Source: TMED14 sp003507115 (lineage in GTDB: Bacteria > Bacteroidota > Bacteroidia > Flavobacteriales > Schleiferiaceae). Taken from it: a stretch of 64,000 nt of DNA. The notes beneath the pieces were generated by a model that saw nothing but the letters and a program-made list of their open reading frames with translations, was not told the origin of the DNA and made no database searches. The stretch covers positions 124,001 to 188,000 of the forward strand of contig CALSOH010000001.1 in assembly GCA_943787925.1 (NCBI GenBank), written 5' to 3'. Positions 28,434 to 38,090 of the stretch are shown here, one piece after another. The position numbers were made by a program, and so were the translations under genes. Position 1 is the first letter of the stretch. Each line of letters opens with the position of its first letter.

Positions 28434-28441
28434 TACATTTG
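28434..28441 (+). promoter_or_regulatory. -7 box TACATTTG upstream of recA
   Basis: A perfect TAnnTTTG sits 55 nt before the recA ATG in the 144-nt spacer after bcp. No clear -33 element and no obvious SOS-type palindrome were seen. Confidence 0.4.
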
Positions 28442-28496
28442 AAGTCATGGCCTAGGTCATGCATACCCCATTGTCGAAGTCAAAAATTACGCACCC

Positions 28497-29495
28497 ATGA
28501 GCTCGGATAAAGAAGCCAAATTGAAAGCCCTCAAACTCACCATGGATAAATTGGATAAAACCTATGGAAAAGGGGCGGTCATGCGCATGGGGGACGATGC
28601 GGTGGAAGAAGTGGAGGTTATTCCTTCGGGCTCATTGGGCTTGGACGTTGCCTTGGGCATTGGTGGTTTCCCCCGCGGCCGAGTGATTGAAATCTACGGT
28701 CCCGAATCGTCGGGTAAAACCACCCTAACCCTGCATGCGATTGCCGAGGCACAAAAGGCGGGAGGCATTGCAGCCTTCATCGATGCGGAACACGCATTTG
28801 ACCGATTTTATGCCGAGAAACTGGGGGTTCAAACCGAAGACCTCATCATCAGCCAGCCAGACAACGGAGAGCAAGCCCTGGAGATCGCGGACAATCTGAT
28901 TCGCTCTGGAGCCATTGACTTGATTGTCATCGACTCAGTGGCCGCCTTGACACCCAAAGCGGAAATTGAAGGCGACATGGGCGACAGCAAAGTAGGTCTT
29001 CATGCCCGCTTGATGTCTCAGGCTTTGCGCAAGTTGACGGGCACCATCTCGAAGACGAATTGTACAGTCATCTTCATCAACCAGCTCCGCGAGAAAATTG
29101 GGGTGATGTTTGGCAATCCCGAGACCACGACGGGAGGTAACGCGCTGAAATTTTATGCATCCGTGCGTTTGGACATCCGCCGCTCCACCCAAATCAAAGA
29201 TGGCGAGCATGTCATTGGAAACCGCACGAAAGTGAAGGTGGTCAAGAACAAAGTAGCGCCTCCCTTCCGTGTGGCGGAATTTGATATTCTCTACGGTGAA
29301 GGCATTTCCAAATTGGGAGAGATCATCGACCTCGGTACGCAGTATGAAGTCATCCAAAAGAGCGGTTCGTGGTTTAGCTATGACGGAACGAAATTGGGCC
29401 AGGGCCGTGAAGGGGTGAAAGCCATTCTCAAGGACAACCCCGAATTGGCCGAGGAAATCGAACAGAAGATCATTGCCAAGCTTCAAAATGGCTAA
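28497..29495 (+). CDS. recA: recombinase RecA
   Basis: The strand-exchange protein of homologous recombination and SOS signalling. 332 residues: N-terminal helix with LDKTYGKGAVMRMGD, Walker A GPESSGKTTL near residue 67, the LIVIDSVAALTPKAEIEGDMGD segment with Walker B, DNA-binding loops (HARLMSQALRKLTG, IFINQLREKIGVMFGNPETTTGG) and a C-terminal domain. It is intact and of normal length for Bacteroidota. The 3' end overlaps the next gene by 8 nt, so it heads an operon with a TPR lipoprotein and an oligopeptidase. Confidence 0.98.
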   Translation: MSSDKEAKLKALKLTMDKLDKTYGKGAVMRMGDDAVEEVEVIPSGSLGLDVALGIGGFPRGRVIEIYGPESSGKTTLTLHAIAEAQKAGGIAAFIDAEHAFDRFYAEKLGVQTEDLIISQPDNGEQALEIADNLIRSGAIDLIVIDSVAALTPKAEIEGDMGDSKVGLHARLMSQALRKLTGTISKTNCTVIFINQLREKIGVMFGNPETTTGGNALKFYASVRLDIRRSTQIKDGEHVIGNRTKVKVVKNKVAPPFRVAEFDILYGEGISKLGEIIDLGTQYEVIQKSGSWFSYDGTKLGQGREGVKAILKDNPELAEEIEQKIIAKLQNG

Positions 29496-30492
29496 AAAAT
29501 TCTTGGCGGGCCTAGGCTGTTGCCTCCTGCTTGCGTGCAGCGGGCCAGAAGCGGAGCCTGAAGTCGTGGCTGATGCGCTATCTGTCAATGCAGATAGTTT
29601 AAACGTTTATATTTCGGAGCACCCCAACGATGTTCAAGCCCTGGCGCTTCGCGCTCGCCGGCACATGAATGGGGCCAATATTCCCTATGCCCTAGCCGAC
29701 GCCCAGGCCATCTTGGAAATTGATTCTACCCACCACGACGCGTGGTTGATATACGGGGAGGGCAACTACCTCACGAATACTTCCCGGGTTGCCAAGGACG
29801 CCTGGCTGCGCTGTATCGAAGAACATCCCGAGGAAACCGAATGCCGCTTGAAGTTGGCGGAGCTCTACAGTGTCATCATGGACTACGACAAGAGCTTGTC
29901 CCTCGTGAACAAGGTCATCGAGTTGGAGCCGACCGAGTCTGTGGCTTACTTTATCAAGGGCCTGAATATTCGAGATAGCAAGCAAGACAGCACGCTTGCG
30001 CTGAGCTACATTCAGAAGGCGATTGACCTCAATCCCAACTATGAGGCCGCCTTGGACATGGCCGGGGTCATGACCGCCGCCCAGGGCAATCCCTTGGCCT
30101 TGAGTTACTACAACCGCTTGATCGAACTGCAGCCCGACAACGCACGGACCTATTACAAAGTGGGAATGTTCCATCTCGAGGTGAACAATTACAACGGAGC
30201 CATCGAAGCGTTTACCCAATGCGTCCAACTCGATCCATCCGATGCTGAGGCATTCTACAACTTGGGCTACATCCATTTGGAGCTCAATCTCTTGGCCGAA
30301 GCCCGGAAGTATTTCACCGCATCGATTCAAGCGCGGGAGATCAATTACCGGGCGTTCTATGGCCGGGCATTTACCTGGGAACGTGGGGGAGATGCCGCCA
30401 ATGCAGAAAAGGATTACCGCCAAGCTTTGTCGCTGAATCCCCAACATGGTCCCTCGCGCGAAGGACTCAATCGCGTCTTAAAGCAGAAATAA
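29488..30492 (+). CDS. TPR-repeat lipoprotein
   Basis: A 334-residue lipoprotein with a lipobox LLLAC (Cys17) after a short signal sequence. It consists of about seven tetratricopeptide repeats (for example NARTYYKVGMFHLEVNNYNG, DAEAFYNLGYIHLELNLLAEA). Such proteins act as scaffolds in the envelope; the partner is unknown. The ATG at 29488 overlaps the recA stop by 8 nt. An ATG five codons upstream would add recA-frame-overlapping residues and spoil the signal peptide. Its TAA overlaps the next ATG (TAATG), so it is translationally coupled to the oligopeptidase. Confidence 0.85.
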   Translation: MAKKFLAGLGCCLLLACSGPEAEPEVVADALSVNADSLNVYISEHPNDVQALALRARRHMNGANIPYALADAQAILEIDSTHHDAWLIYGEGNYLTNTSRVAKDAWLRCIEEHPEETECRLKLAELYSVIMDYDKSLSLVNKVIELEPTESVAYFIKGLNIRDSKQDSTLALSYIQKAIDLNPNYEAALDMAGVMTAAQGNPLALSYYNRLIELQPDNARTYYKVGMFHLEVNNYNGAIEAFTQCVQLDPSDAEAFYNLGYIHLELNLLAEARKYFTASIQAREINYRAFYGRAFTWERGGDAANAEKDYRQALSLNPQHGPSREGLNRVLKQK

Positions 30493-32579
30493 TGCGCACC
30501 CTCGGATTTTGGCTCCTGGCCCTCTCTGTGGGATGTGCGTCCACCGAATCCCTTATGGAACCCAAAGCCACACCCAAACCCCACGCGATGGAAATGCATG
30601 GGGACGTCCGCCAAGACCCCTACTACTGGTTAAATGACCGCGAGAATCCCGAGGTCATTGCTTACCTCGACGCCGAAAATGCCTACCGCGAGGAAGGGAT
30701 GCAGCCCGTCAAGGCCCTCGAAGACGTCTTATTCACCGAGATGACCAACCGGCTCAACCCGGATGAGTCTTCCGTGCCCGTGCAAATGGATGGCTTTTGG
30801 TACCAAACGCGCTACGAAAAAGGCTCCGAATACCCGCGCTACTACCGCCGAGCAGGGGCTATGGATGGCCCAGAGACCTGCATTTTGGATGTCAACATCC
30901 TCGCAGAGGGACAGGCCTACTGCCAAGTCAGCGGCATTCACTTGACAGCAGACCACCAACGCATGGCCTATGGCGTCGACTTTGTCAGCCGCCGCCTCTA
31001 CACATTGCGTTTTGTCGACCTCGCAACGAATACCACGTGGGACTATGAGGTCCCCGGAACTTCGGGCGGTTTTGCCTGGGCTGCGGATGGAGAGACCTTC
31101 TTCTATGCGACCAAAGATCCTGTTACGTTGCGGGTAGACAAGATTTGGCGTCAAGTTTTGGGTAGCACCGCGGAGCCCAAGTTGGTGTATGAAGAAACCG
31201 ACGAAACCTTCTCGTGTGGGGTGTTCCGCTCGAAGTCCAAAAAATACATTCACATCGCCACCGGGGCCACGGACGTTGATGAATTCTGGTATTTGGATGC
31301 CAGTCAACCCACCCAGGACTTTACCGTGCTGCGTCCACGCGAATTGGGCGTGGAGTATTCTGCGAGCCACTTTGGCGATGCATGGTTTATCCGAAGCAAT
31401 CTCGGGGGACGGAAAAATTATGCCTTGTTCAAGGCCCCATTGAGTGATCCCAGCGCGTGGACGCCCTTCTTGGAAGCCCAGCCTGACGTTTTGTTGGAAG
31501 GGGCCGAGTTCTTTACGGACTACCTCGTCACAGAAGAGCGCAGCCAAGGCTTGGTGCAATTGATGATTCGTCCATGGAACGGAGGTACGCCCCATCCGAT
31601 TGCTCAAGAGGAAGAGACCTACAGCCTGTATGCAGGGAGCAACCCCACCGAGGACACGGAGTGGATGCGATATGGATACACCTCTTTGGTAACCCCCAGC
31701 TCCACCTATGAATACAACATGCGGACAGGGGAACGCCGATTGCTCAAACAGCAGGAGGTCATGGGCGGCTACGATGCGTCCAAGTATGTGACCCGCCGAT
31801 TCTGGGCCACGGCATCCGATGGTACTCGCATTCCCATGTCGTGGGTAGGCCCCAAGGAGGCAGAAAACACCCCAGTACCCACCCTCTTGTATGGGTATGG
31901 GTCCTATGGCATCACCATCGACCCCTCTTTTTCCATAGCGCGCTTGAGTCTGCTGGAGCGCGGCATGGCCTACGCCATTGCCCACATCCGCGGAGGGGAA
32001 TACCTCGGCCGAGAGTGGTATGAAACAGGCCGCATGGAGCACAAGATGAACACCTTCACGGACTTTATCGCTTGTGCGGAGTTCCTCCAAAATGAGCACA
32101 AAGCGTCTGAGCTGTATGCCATGGGCGGCAGTGCGGGCGGACTCTTGATGGGCACTGTGCTCAACCTTCGTCCGGATCTCTGGTCCGGGGTCATTGCGGC
32201 GGTGCCCTTTGTGGATGTCGTGACGACCATGTTGGATGAGAGCATTCCATTGACGACGGGCGAATACAGCGAATGGGGCAATCCCAATGAAAAAGAGGCC
32301 TATTTCCGTATGAAGGCCTATTCGCCCTACGATAATGTGGCAGCGCTGGATTATCCTCCCTTGCTTATCACCACAGGCTTGCATGACAGTCAGGTGCAAT
32401 ACTGGGAGCCCGCCAAATGGATTGCGCGCCTCCGTGAACGACGGAGCAATCGCGCTCCCTTGTTCATGTATTGCAACATGGACACAGGGCATGGGGGCGC
32501 CTCAGGGCGCTATCAAGCCTACCGGGAAACGGCCATGGAGTATGCCTTTTTTCTTGGGCTGCTCAACGGCACCCTCTAA
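30492..32579 (+). CDS. prolyl oligopeptidase-family serine peptidase (oligopeptidase B-like), lipoprotein
   Basis: A 695-residue S9A peptidase that trims short peptides. The N-terminus looks like a lipoprotein signal (LALSVGCAS), then the family start YYWLNDRENPEVIAYLDAEN, a beta-propeller, and a C-terminal alpha/beta hydrolase with nucleophile Ser547 in MGGSAGGLLMG, Asp in GLHDSQVQY and His in DTGHGGASGR. The sequence pattern is nearest oligopeptidase B, which cuts after basic residues. It is coupled to the TPR lipoprotein by TAATG. Its stop overlaps the convergent waaA stop by 4 nt. Export by lipidation places it in the periplasm or on an envelope membrane. Confidence 0.9.
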   Translation: MRTLGFWLLALSVGCASTESLMEPKATPKPHAMEMHGDVRQDPYYWLNDRENPEVIAYLDAENAYREEGMQPVKALEDVLFTEMTNRLNPDESSVPVQMDGFWYQTRYEKGSEYPRYYRRAGAMDGPETCILDVNILAEGQAYCQVSGIHLTADHQRMAYGVDFVSRRLYTLRFVDLATNTTWDYEVPGTSGGFAWAADGETFFYATKDPVTLRVDKIWRQVLGSTAEPKLVYEETDETFSCGVFRSKSKKYIHIATGATDVDEFWYLDASQPTQDFTVLRPRELGVEYSASHFGDAWFIRSNLGGRKNYALFKAPLSDPSAWTPFLEAQPDVLLEGAEFFTDYLVTEERSQGLVQLMIRPWNGGTPHPIAQEEETYSLYAGSNPTEDTEWMRYGYTSLVTPSSTYEYNMRTGERRLLKQQEVMGGYDASKYVTRRFWATASDGTRIPMSWVGPKEAENTPVPTLLYGYGSYGITIDPSFSIARLSLLERGMAYAIAHIRGGEYLGREWYETGRMEHKMNTFTDFIACAEFLQNEHKASELYAMGGSAGGLLMGTVLNLRPDLWSGVIAAVPFVDVVTTMLDESIPLTTGEYSEWGNPNEKEAYFRMKAYSPYDNVAALDYPPLLITTGLHDSQVQYWEPAKWIARLRERRSNRAPLFMYCNMDTGHGGASGRYQAYRETAMEYAFFLGLLNGTL

Positions 32580-33763
32580 GCCCCAAAGAGCGCGTCCCAT
32601 ACGCGCTGGCTCGCACCGCGATGGTGGGCAATGAAGGCCTTGGCTTTTTGGTGCTCTTCCTCGAGCAAGGCGGGTTTTTCCAATCGATCGTGAATCCAGG
32701 TGCCCAGGTCTGCGGGCCGGGCTTTGGCCGGTAAGCGGGTGACGGGTGCCTCGGGATGTGCAGCCTCCCAATGCCCGCGAACCTGAGGTCCACACACGAC
32801 AGGAAGACCATGCGCCAACGCTTCCAAGATGTTGTGCAATCCGGGTCCAAATCCCCCTCCGACTAGGGCCAAATGCCCACAGGCATAGAGCGCGGGCAGG
32901 TCGCCTAAGGTGTCCACCAAGAGGACGCGCGCTTCGGCTTGGCTCTCAGGGGCATAGGTGTCGAATGTGGACCAGCGAATACGTGGAACAGGGAGCTGGG
33001 AATCGAGACTATCGACCCGGGAGACATCGTGGGGGGCCAGGATGACCTTGAGTTCTGGAAATCGCATGAGCAAGGGGAGGAGTAAAGCCTCCTCCGGTTG
33101 CCAGGAACTCCCGACAACCAAGACCGGGCGTTGATCGGTGAAGGCCTCCAGGCCTTCTGGAGCGGGGCGTTGCCCTACCTGATCAAATCGTCCATCCCCC
33201 GCCAAAAATCCATTTCGGTAGCCCGCCTGGGTCCACAACGCCAGGCTTTCTTCGGTTTGGTGAAAGACATGGCTGGCCCCGGACCAGGCAGGACGCTCCC
33301 ATGGATTCCACGGCCAGAGCTTGGAGGCGCCCGGTTTAACCTGCGCAAAGGCGACGGCATAGGGAATACCTTGTTTACGGAGCATGGCCGTCATCCCAGG
33401 CCATAAGTCATACTTCATGAAGAGCGCCTGACGGGGTTGGGTCCGCGCCAAAAAATGCGCCACAGCCCGGGGTCGATCCAAGGGGACGAAGGCAAAATGG
33501 GCTTCATTCCGTCGGGCAATGTCTGCTCCAGAAGAGGAGAAAAAGGTGACGAGAACGCGGAGATTCGCCTGGTGTGCGCGGTGGATGAGCGCTTGGGCCA
33601 TCAGGTATTCCCCGAGTGATGCGGCATGAATCCAGAGATCAAAAGGCCCTTCCGGAATGTCCTGACCTCGACGCTGGGAGAGCATGGCCCGGGCCTTTTT
33701 GTGCCCCTCCGCCGCTCCGCCCCGCAGGGCAGCCCCGTAGAGTGCTCCGGGCAACCACTTCAT
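32576..33763 (-). CDS. waaA: 3-deoxy-D-manno-octulosonic acid (KDO) transferase
   Basis: WaaA (KdtA) transfers KDO from CMP-KDO to lipid IVA. The protein of about 395 residues is a GT-B glycosyltransferase: an N-terminal domain with WIHAASLGEYLMAQ (catalytic Glu region) and FSSSGADIAR, KYDLWPGMTAML, then VLVVGSSWQPEEALLLPLL and GGGFGPGLHNILEALAHGLPVVCGPQ in the C-terminal nucleotide-binding domain. I start at MKWLPGALYGAALRG, the family-like N-terminus; a 45-residue upstream extension lacks support. ATG overlaps the stop of the preceding outer-membrane gene (TAATG). kdsB, which makes the donor, lies 8.5 kb downstream on the other strand. Confidence 0.94.
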   Translation of the reverse strand: MKWLPGALYGAALRGGAAEGHKKARAMLSQRRGQDIPEGPFDLWIHAASLGEYLMAQALIHRAHQANLRVLVTFFSSSGADIARRNEAHFAFVPLDRPRAVAHFLARTQPRQALFMKYDLWPGMTAMLRKQGIPYAVAFAQVKPGASKLWPWNPWERPAWSGASHVFHQTEESLALWTQAGYRNGFLAGDGRFDQVGQRPAPEGLEAFTDQRPVLVVGSSWQPEEALLLPLLMRFPELKVILAPHDVSRVDSLDSQLPVPRIRWSTFDTYAPESQAEARVLLVDTLGDLPALYACGHLALVGGGFGPGLHNILEALAHGLPVVCGPQVRGHWEAAHPEAPVTRLPAKARPADLGTWIHDRLEKPALLEEEHQKAKAFIAHHRGASQRVWDALFGA

Positions 33764-34554
33764 TAGTAGTAGAATCGAATGGCTGATTTTTCCTGCAACA
33801 AGGGGAGAATCCACGTGGCGCGAAGTCCCCAGCCCATGCTCCATTGGGGCTCTTTTTGAATGCCGTCCAGGACGAAGGTATAGCCTCGGACCGGCCACAT
33901 CCAGCCTTGGAAGGCCAACAAGCTAACTTGGAAATGGGGGGCTACCCGACCCAAATGCATAAAGCCCAGTTCCTCGCCGAGAAAGGCGCCGCGATTTAGT
34001 TCGTCCATCGCATGGGTATAGGGTGCAGCCAACATGGGCACTCCCCCTGAGGACATAAAGGCCATTTTGTGCTGCATCATACCGCCTTTGAGCTTCCAAA
34101 ACCAGGAGCTCTTGGCCGAACCCAGGTCGTTGAGGGCATAGCGTCCGCCAACATGCGCCCCAAGCTGCCAGCCACGCATTTCGACTCGAAGGCTGCTGTA
34201 ACTCCCGTCATTGCCAAGAATTTCCCCTTCAGGGGTCAATAAAAAGTCGAGAATTTGGTCCAGTCCTTTGACCTGGCTGCTATACAGGGCCCCTCCTTCG
34301 ACCCCGATAAGGGTCGACCCATTGATCCAGGTGTATCCGGTTTGTATATCCAACAGGTTGCCGTAGCGCTGCCGCCAATAGCCCGAAGGCACATAACCGC
34401 CCAATCCGACATAGATCATTCCACCTCTTTGGCTGGAAATCTCCGTCGGGACAGGCGTGCTTCGGCGTGGCCGGGCCAAACCAGTCCCTTGACCCACCGC
34501 GGAATGGGCAGAAAGGAAGAGGGCCACGACCCAGAGAAGGGATAAAATGCGCAT
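33763..34554 (-). CDS. putative outer-membrane beta-barrel protein
   Basis: A 263-residue protein with a signal peptide (MRILSLLWVVALFLSAHSAVGQ), then a beta-strand-rich sequence (GGMIYVGLGGYVPSGYW, GWQLGAHVGGRYAL) ending in an aromatic residue (RFYY), as in outer-membrane barrels. I recognise no family. It is the first gene of a two-gene unit with waaA, with which it overlaps as TAATG. A box TACCTTCG (34566-34559) ends 4 nt before the ATG. A longer reading from an upstream codon would pass through that box and is rejected. Confidence 0.7.
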   Translation of the reverse strand: MRILSLLWVVALFLSAHSAVGQGTGLARPRRSTPVPTEISSQRGGMIYVGLGGYVPSGYWRQRYGNLLDIQTGYTWINGSTLIGVEGGALYSSQVKGLDQILDFLLTPEGEILGNDGSYSSLRVEMRGWQLGAHVGGRYALNDLGSAKSSWFWKLKGGMMQHKMAFMSSGGVPMLAAPYTHAMDELNRGAFLGEELGFMHLGRVAPHFQVSLLAFQGWMWPVRGYTFVLDGIQKEPQWSMGWGLRATWILPLLQEKSAIRFYY

Positions 34555-34558
34555 GATG

Positions 34559-34566
34559 CGAAGGTA
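34559..34566 (-). promoter_or_regulatory. -7-like box TACCTTCG of the outer-membrane gene/waaA unit
   Basis: TACCTTCG ends 4 nt before the ATG at 34554. It differs from TAnnTTTG by one base. Confidence 0.5.
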
Positions 34567-34605
34567 GAACGCAGATTCCAACCAAAGATTGCCGGGGAAA
34601 AGGGG

Positions 34606-34613
34606 TATTTTTG
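34606..34613 (+). promoter_or_regulatory. -7 box TATTTTTG of the nucleotide-sugar operon
   Basis: A perfect TAnnTTTG lies 24 nt before the aminotransferase ATG at 34638. It probably drives the whole 34.6-43.0 kb plus-strand operon. No exact -33 element was found. Confidence 0.55.
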
Positions 34614-34637
34614 TGGAGAAGACCCGTTTCATTGGAT

Positions 34638-35789
34638 ATGCCCGCAACTCCTTCTTTTTCCTTACCCCTGCCCATGGTGGATTTGGCGGGCCAACATGGA
34701 CACATTCAAGCTGAGCTCGATGCGGCGCTCTTGTCCGCAGCGAAAGCAGGCGCCTACATCCAAGGCCCTGAGGTCAAAAGCTTTGCCACGGAATTAGCCG
34801 ACTACCTGGAAGTAGCCCATGTTATTCCCTGTGCCAATGGGACGGACGCGCTCCAGATTGCCTTGATGGCGTTGGGCTTGAAGCCCGGAGATGAAGTGAT
34901 CACGGCCACCTTTACCTATGTGGCCACGGCGGAAGTGATGGCGCTTTTGGGCTTGACTCCCGTGTTGGTGGATGTTCGGCCGGATACGTTTTCCTTGGAT
35001 TTGGAGCAGGTTCGGGCCGCTATCGGACCAAACACCAAAGCCATCGTCCCCGTCCACCTCTACGGCCAAGCCGCCGACATGGAAGACCTCATGCAGTTCG
35101 CCCAAGACCATTCCCTCTTTGTAGTGGAGGATTGTGCCCAAGCCATAGGCGCGACCTATACGTTTTCGGACGGCCGACAGGCCAAGGTCGGGACCATTGG
35201 ACACATCGGATGTACGAGCTTTTTCCCCTCCAAAAACCTTGGATGCATGGGTGATGGCGGAGCCATGTATACCCAAGATGCCACCTTGGCGGAGCAACTA
35301 CGCATGATCGCCAACCACGGCCAAAAAGTCAAATACCGCCACGACGTCATTGGCTGCAACAGCCGGTTGGATACCCTGCAAGCGGCGGTATTGCGCGTCA
35401 AATTGCCCCACCTCGACGCCTACATTCAGGCACGCCAGGAAGCGGCTGCCTATTATGATGCAGGCTTAGGCCAGTTTGAAGGGCTGGTGATTCCCGCACG
35501 CAATCCCGCCTCTACGCATGTCTTTCATCAGTACACCCTGCAGGTGAAGAACGGCCAACGCGATGCACTCAAGGCGCACCTCGAAGCGGCGGGCATTCCC
35601 TCCATGATCTATTATCCCTGGCCTTTGCACGAACAACCCGCCTTTGCCAGTGACCGCTACCCGAAGGGTGCTTTCCCCGTCGCAGAGCAGCTTTGCCAGG
35701 AGGTGCTGAGCCTGCCCATGCACACGGAATTGACGCCGGCTATTCAAGACTACATTCTCCAAACCATCCATACCTTTTTCCAATCATGA
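34638..35789 (+). CDS. DegT/DnrJ/EryC1/StrS-family sugar aminotransferase
   Basis: A PLP enzyme that transfers an amino group to a nucleotide-linked keto-sugar for surface polysaccharide. 383 residues: MVDLAGQHGHIQAELDAAL, GTDALQIALMALGLKPGDEV, TFTYVATAEV, VVEDCAQAIGATY, and the PLP Lys in SFFPSKNLGCMGDGG. It resembles WecE/VioA-like enzymes; the exact sugar is unknown. The ATG at 34638 is chosen over one nine codons upstream that would fall almost on the promoter box. Its TGA overlaps the ugd ATG (ATGA). First gene of the operon. Confidence 0.9.
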   Translation: MPATPSFSLPLPMVDLAGQHGHIQAELDAALLSAAKAGAYIQGPEVKSFATELADYLEVAHVIPCANGTDALQIALMALGLKPGDEVITATFTYVATAEVMALLGLTPVLVDVRPDTFSLDLEQVRAAIGPNTKAIVPVHLYGQAADMEDLMQFAQDHSLFVVEDCAQAIGATYTFSDGRQAKVGTIGHIGCTSFFPSKNLGCMGDGGAMYTQDATLAEQLRMIANHGQKVKYRHDVIGCNSRLDTLQAAVLRVKLPHLDAYIQARQEAAAYYDAGLGQFEGLVIPARNPASTHVFHQYTLQVKNGQRDALKAHLEAAGIPSMIYYPWPLHEQPAFASDRYPKGAFPVAEQLCQEVLSLPMHTELTPAIQDYILQTIHTFFQS

Positions 35790-37102
35790 ACATTACCGTT
35801 GTCGGAACCGGCTATGTCGGCCTCGTTTCAGGAGCCTGCCTCGCGGACGTAGGCATGCAAGTGACGTGCGTCGACGTCAACGTGCAGAAAATTGAAAACC
35901 TGCACAAAGGCATTCTTCCCATCTATGAGCCTGGTTTGGAGGAGATTGTAAAGCGCAATGTGGCCGCTGGCCGTTTGACCTTTAGCACCAGCCTCCAAGA
36001 CGCCATCCAAGGCTCAGAGGCGGCCTTTATTGCGGTGGGTACGCCTCCCGGGGAAGACGGCAGTGCGGACCTGCAATATGTCTTGGCGGTCGCTCGGGAA
36101 ATTGGTCGAACACATGAGCGACTACCTCGTGGTCATCACCAAGTCTACAGTGCCCGTAGGAACGGCCGAAAAAGTACGAGGGGCACTTCAGGCAGCCCTG
36201 AACGCGCGAGGAAGTCCCTAGACTTTGACGTCGCGTCCAACCCGGAATTCTTGAAAGAAGGGGCGGCCATAGATGATTTTATGAAGCCCGATCGCATCGT
36301 ATGTGGGGTGGAATCGCAGCGCGCCCAGGACGTATTGACACGCCTTTACAAACCCTTTACACTGAACGGTCACCCTGTGCTCTTCATGGACATCCCCTCT
36401 GCGGAGATGACGAAGTATGCGGCCAATGCCATGCTAGCGACCAAGATTTCCTTCATGAATGACATGGCCAACCTCTGCGAAATCATGGGGGCGGATGTCA
36501 ATCAGGTCCGAAAAGGCATCGGCAGCGATCCCCGCATCGGCACCAAATTCATCTACCCCGGCATTGGCTACGGCGGCTCCTGCTTCCCCAAGGATGTGAA
36601 GGCTTTGGTCCGAACCGGCCGCGAGCAGGGCTACGAGCTCCGCATCCTCCAAGCCGTCGAAGACGTCAACGACGACCAGAAACTGGTCATGGTCCGAAAG
36701 ATTATGGCCCACTTTGGCGATGACTTGACGGGTAGACATTTTGCCTTCTGGGGCTTGAGCTTTAAGCCCGAAACAGACGACATGCGGGAAGCGCCTTCGG
36801 TGGTGATTGCCAACGAATTGCTGGCTGCAGGGGCCACCGTTACGGCCTACGACCCCGTCGCTGCGGAAGAAGCCAAGCACCAATTGGGCGACCGCATCCA
36901 GTATGCCGTCAATGCCTATGAAGCGCTTACAGGTGCAGATGCCTTGTTGCTCATTACCGAATGGCGCGAATTCCGCGTGCCCAACTGGGACCGCGTGAAG
37001 CACGCATTGAAGGCCCCGGTGGTCTTTGACGGACGAAATATATACAGCGGAGCAGAATTGCGTGCCGCCGGGTTCAATTACAGTGGAATTGGACTGAAAT
37101 AA
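35786..37102 (+). CDS. ugd: UDP-glucose 6-dehydrogenase, with a compensated frame excursion
   Basis: Ugd oxidises UDP-glucose to UDP-glucuronate, the substrate of the next enzyme. The N-terminal Rossmann motif is VVGTGYVGLVSGACLADVG and the catalytic Cys is in GYGGSCFPKDVKAL. The total length of about 438 residues is normal. The sequence leaves frame at about 36104-36107 (one extra base after ...VAREIG) and returns near 36216-36220 (one base missing). The stretch between reads as nonsense in frame, but as HMSDYLVVITKSTVPVGTAE in the neighbouring frame, which is the conserved family motif. Two errors are more likely than a real 37-residue scramble. TAA overlaps the next ATG. Confidence 0.9.
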   Translation: MNITVVGTGYVGLVSGACLADVGMQVTCVDVNVQKIENLHKGILPIYEPGLEEIVKRNVAAGRLTFSTSLQDAIQGSEAAFIAVGTPPGEDGSADLQYVLAVAREIGRTHERLPRGHHQVYSARRNGRKSTRGTSGSPERARKSLDFDVASNPEFLKEGAAIDDFMKPDRIVCGVESQRAQDVLTRLYKPFTLNGHPVLFMDIPSAEMTKYAANAMLATKISFMNDMANLCEIMGADVNQVRKGIGSDPRIGTKFIYPGIGYGGSCFPKDVKALVRTGREQGYELRILQAVEDVNDDQKLVMVRKIMAHFGDDLTGRHFAFWGLSFKPETDDMREAPSVVIANELLAAGATVTAYDPVAAEEAKHQLGDRIQYAVNAYEALTGADALLLITEWREFRVPNWDRVKHALKAPVVFDGRNIYSGAELRAAGFNYSGIGLK

Positions 37103-38090
37103 TGCCACGTATCCTCATTACCGGCGCGGCCGGCTTCCTTGGGTCCCATCTCTGTGCGATCGCTTTATCCGCGAGGGCTATGAAGTAGTCGGAATGGACA
37201 ACCTCATCACGGGGGATATGCGCAACATTGCCCATCTTCAAGCGCTTCCCGAATTCACCTTCATCCACCATGATGTCAGCGCGCATATTCATCTAGATGG
37301 TCCTTTGGACTGCTTGTTGCACTTTGCCTCCCCCGCCTCCCCGATTGACTACCTCAAGATTCCCATTCAGACCCTAAAGGTTGGCTCTTTGGGCACGCAC
37401 AACTGTTTGGGCTTGGCCATGGCAAAAGGGGCCCGAATGCTCATCGCCTCCACCTCGGAGGTCTATGGCGACCCCCAAGTACATCCCCAAACAGAGGAGT
37501 ATTGGGGCCATGTCAATCCCGTAGGACCTCGTGGGGTCTACGACGAAGCCAAGCGTTTCCAAGAGGCGATGACCATGGCCTACCACCGCTACCACGGTTT
37601 GGAGACCCGCATCGTTCGCATCTTCAACACCTATGGGCCGCGCATGCGCCTCAATGATGGCCGCGTGCTACCTGCCTTCATCGGCCAGGCCCTTCGGGGT
37701 GAGGACTTGACCATTTTTGGAGATGGGAGCCAAACTCGGAGCTTCTGCTACGTGGACGATTTGGTGGAGGGCATCTATCGCCTGCTCCTGAGTGACTATC
37801 GGGAACCCGTCAATATTGGTAATCCCGATGAAATCACTATTCGGCAATTTGCGGAAGAGATCATTCAACTAACCGGGACGACGCAGAAAATCATCTACCA
37901 GCCATTGCCCAAGGACGATCCCACGCAGCGCCAGCCGGACATCAGCAAGGCCAAAGCCATCCTCGGCTGGGAGCCTCAAGTAGACCGAGCAGAAGGCTTG
38001 GCCCGCACCTATGCGGCATTCAAAGCCTTGCCTGAGGAGATCTTGTACAAGCAGGAACACCGCGATTTTAAAGACTACCAGAAAGGATGA
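37102..38090 (+). CDS. UDP-glucuronate decarboxylase (UDP-xylose synthase), frameshifted in the sequence
   Basis: An extended short-chain dehydrogenase converting UDP-glucuronate from Ugd to UDP-xylose. After MPRILITGAAGFLGSHLC the frame breaks at TGTG, 37153-37156. Removing the repeated TG gives SHLCDRFIREGYEVVGMDNLITGD, as in the family. The main frame continues with DCLLHFASPASPIDYLKIPIQTLKVGS, the YxxxK motif in GVYDEAKRFQE, FNTYGPRM and FGDGSQTRSFCYVDDLV. The corrected length is about 328 residues. It is coupled to ugd (TAATG) and galE (ATGA). The dinucleotide duplication is probably an error, not a real lesion. Confidence 0.9.

Noticed and set aside
30729..32492. 587-codon minus-strand frame opposite the oligopeptidase
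   Set aside because: Antisense shadow; no signal peptide, domain or start signal, and the plus strand is clearly coding.
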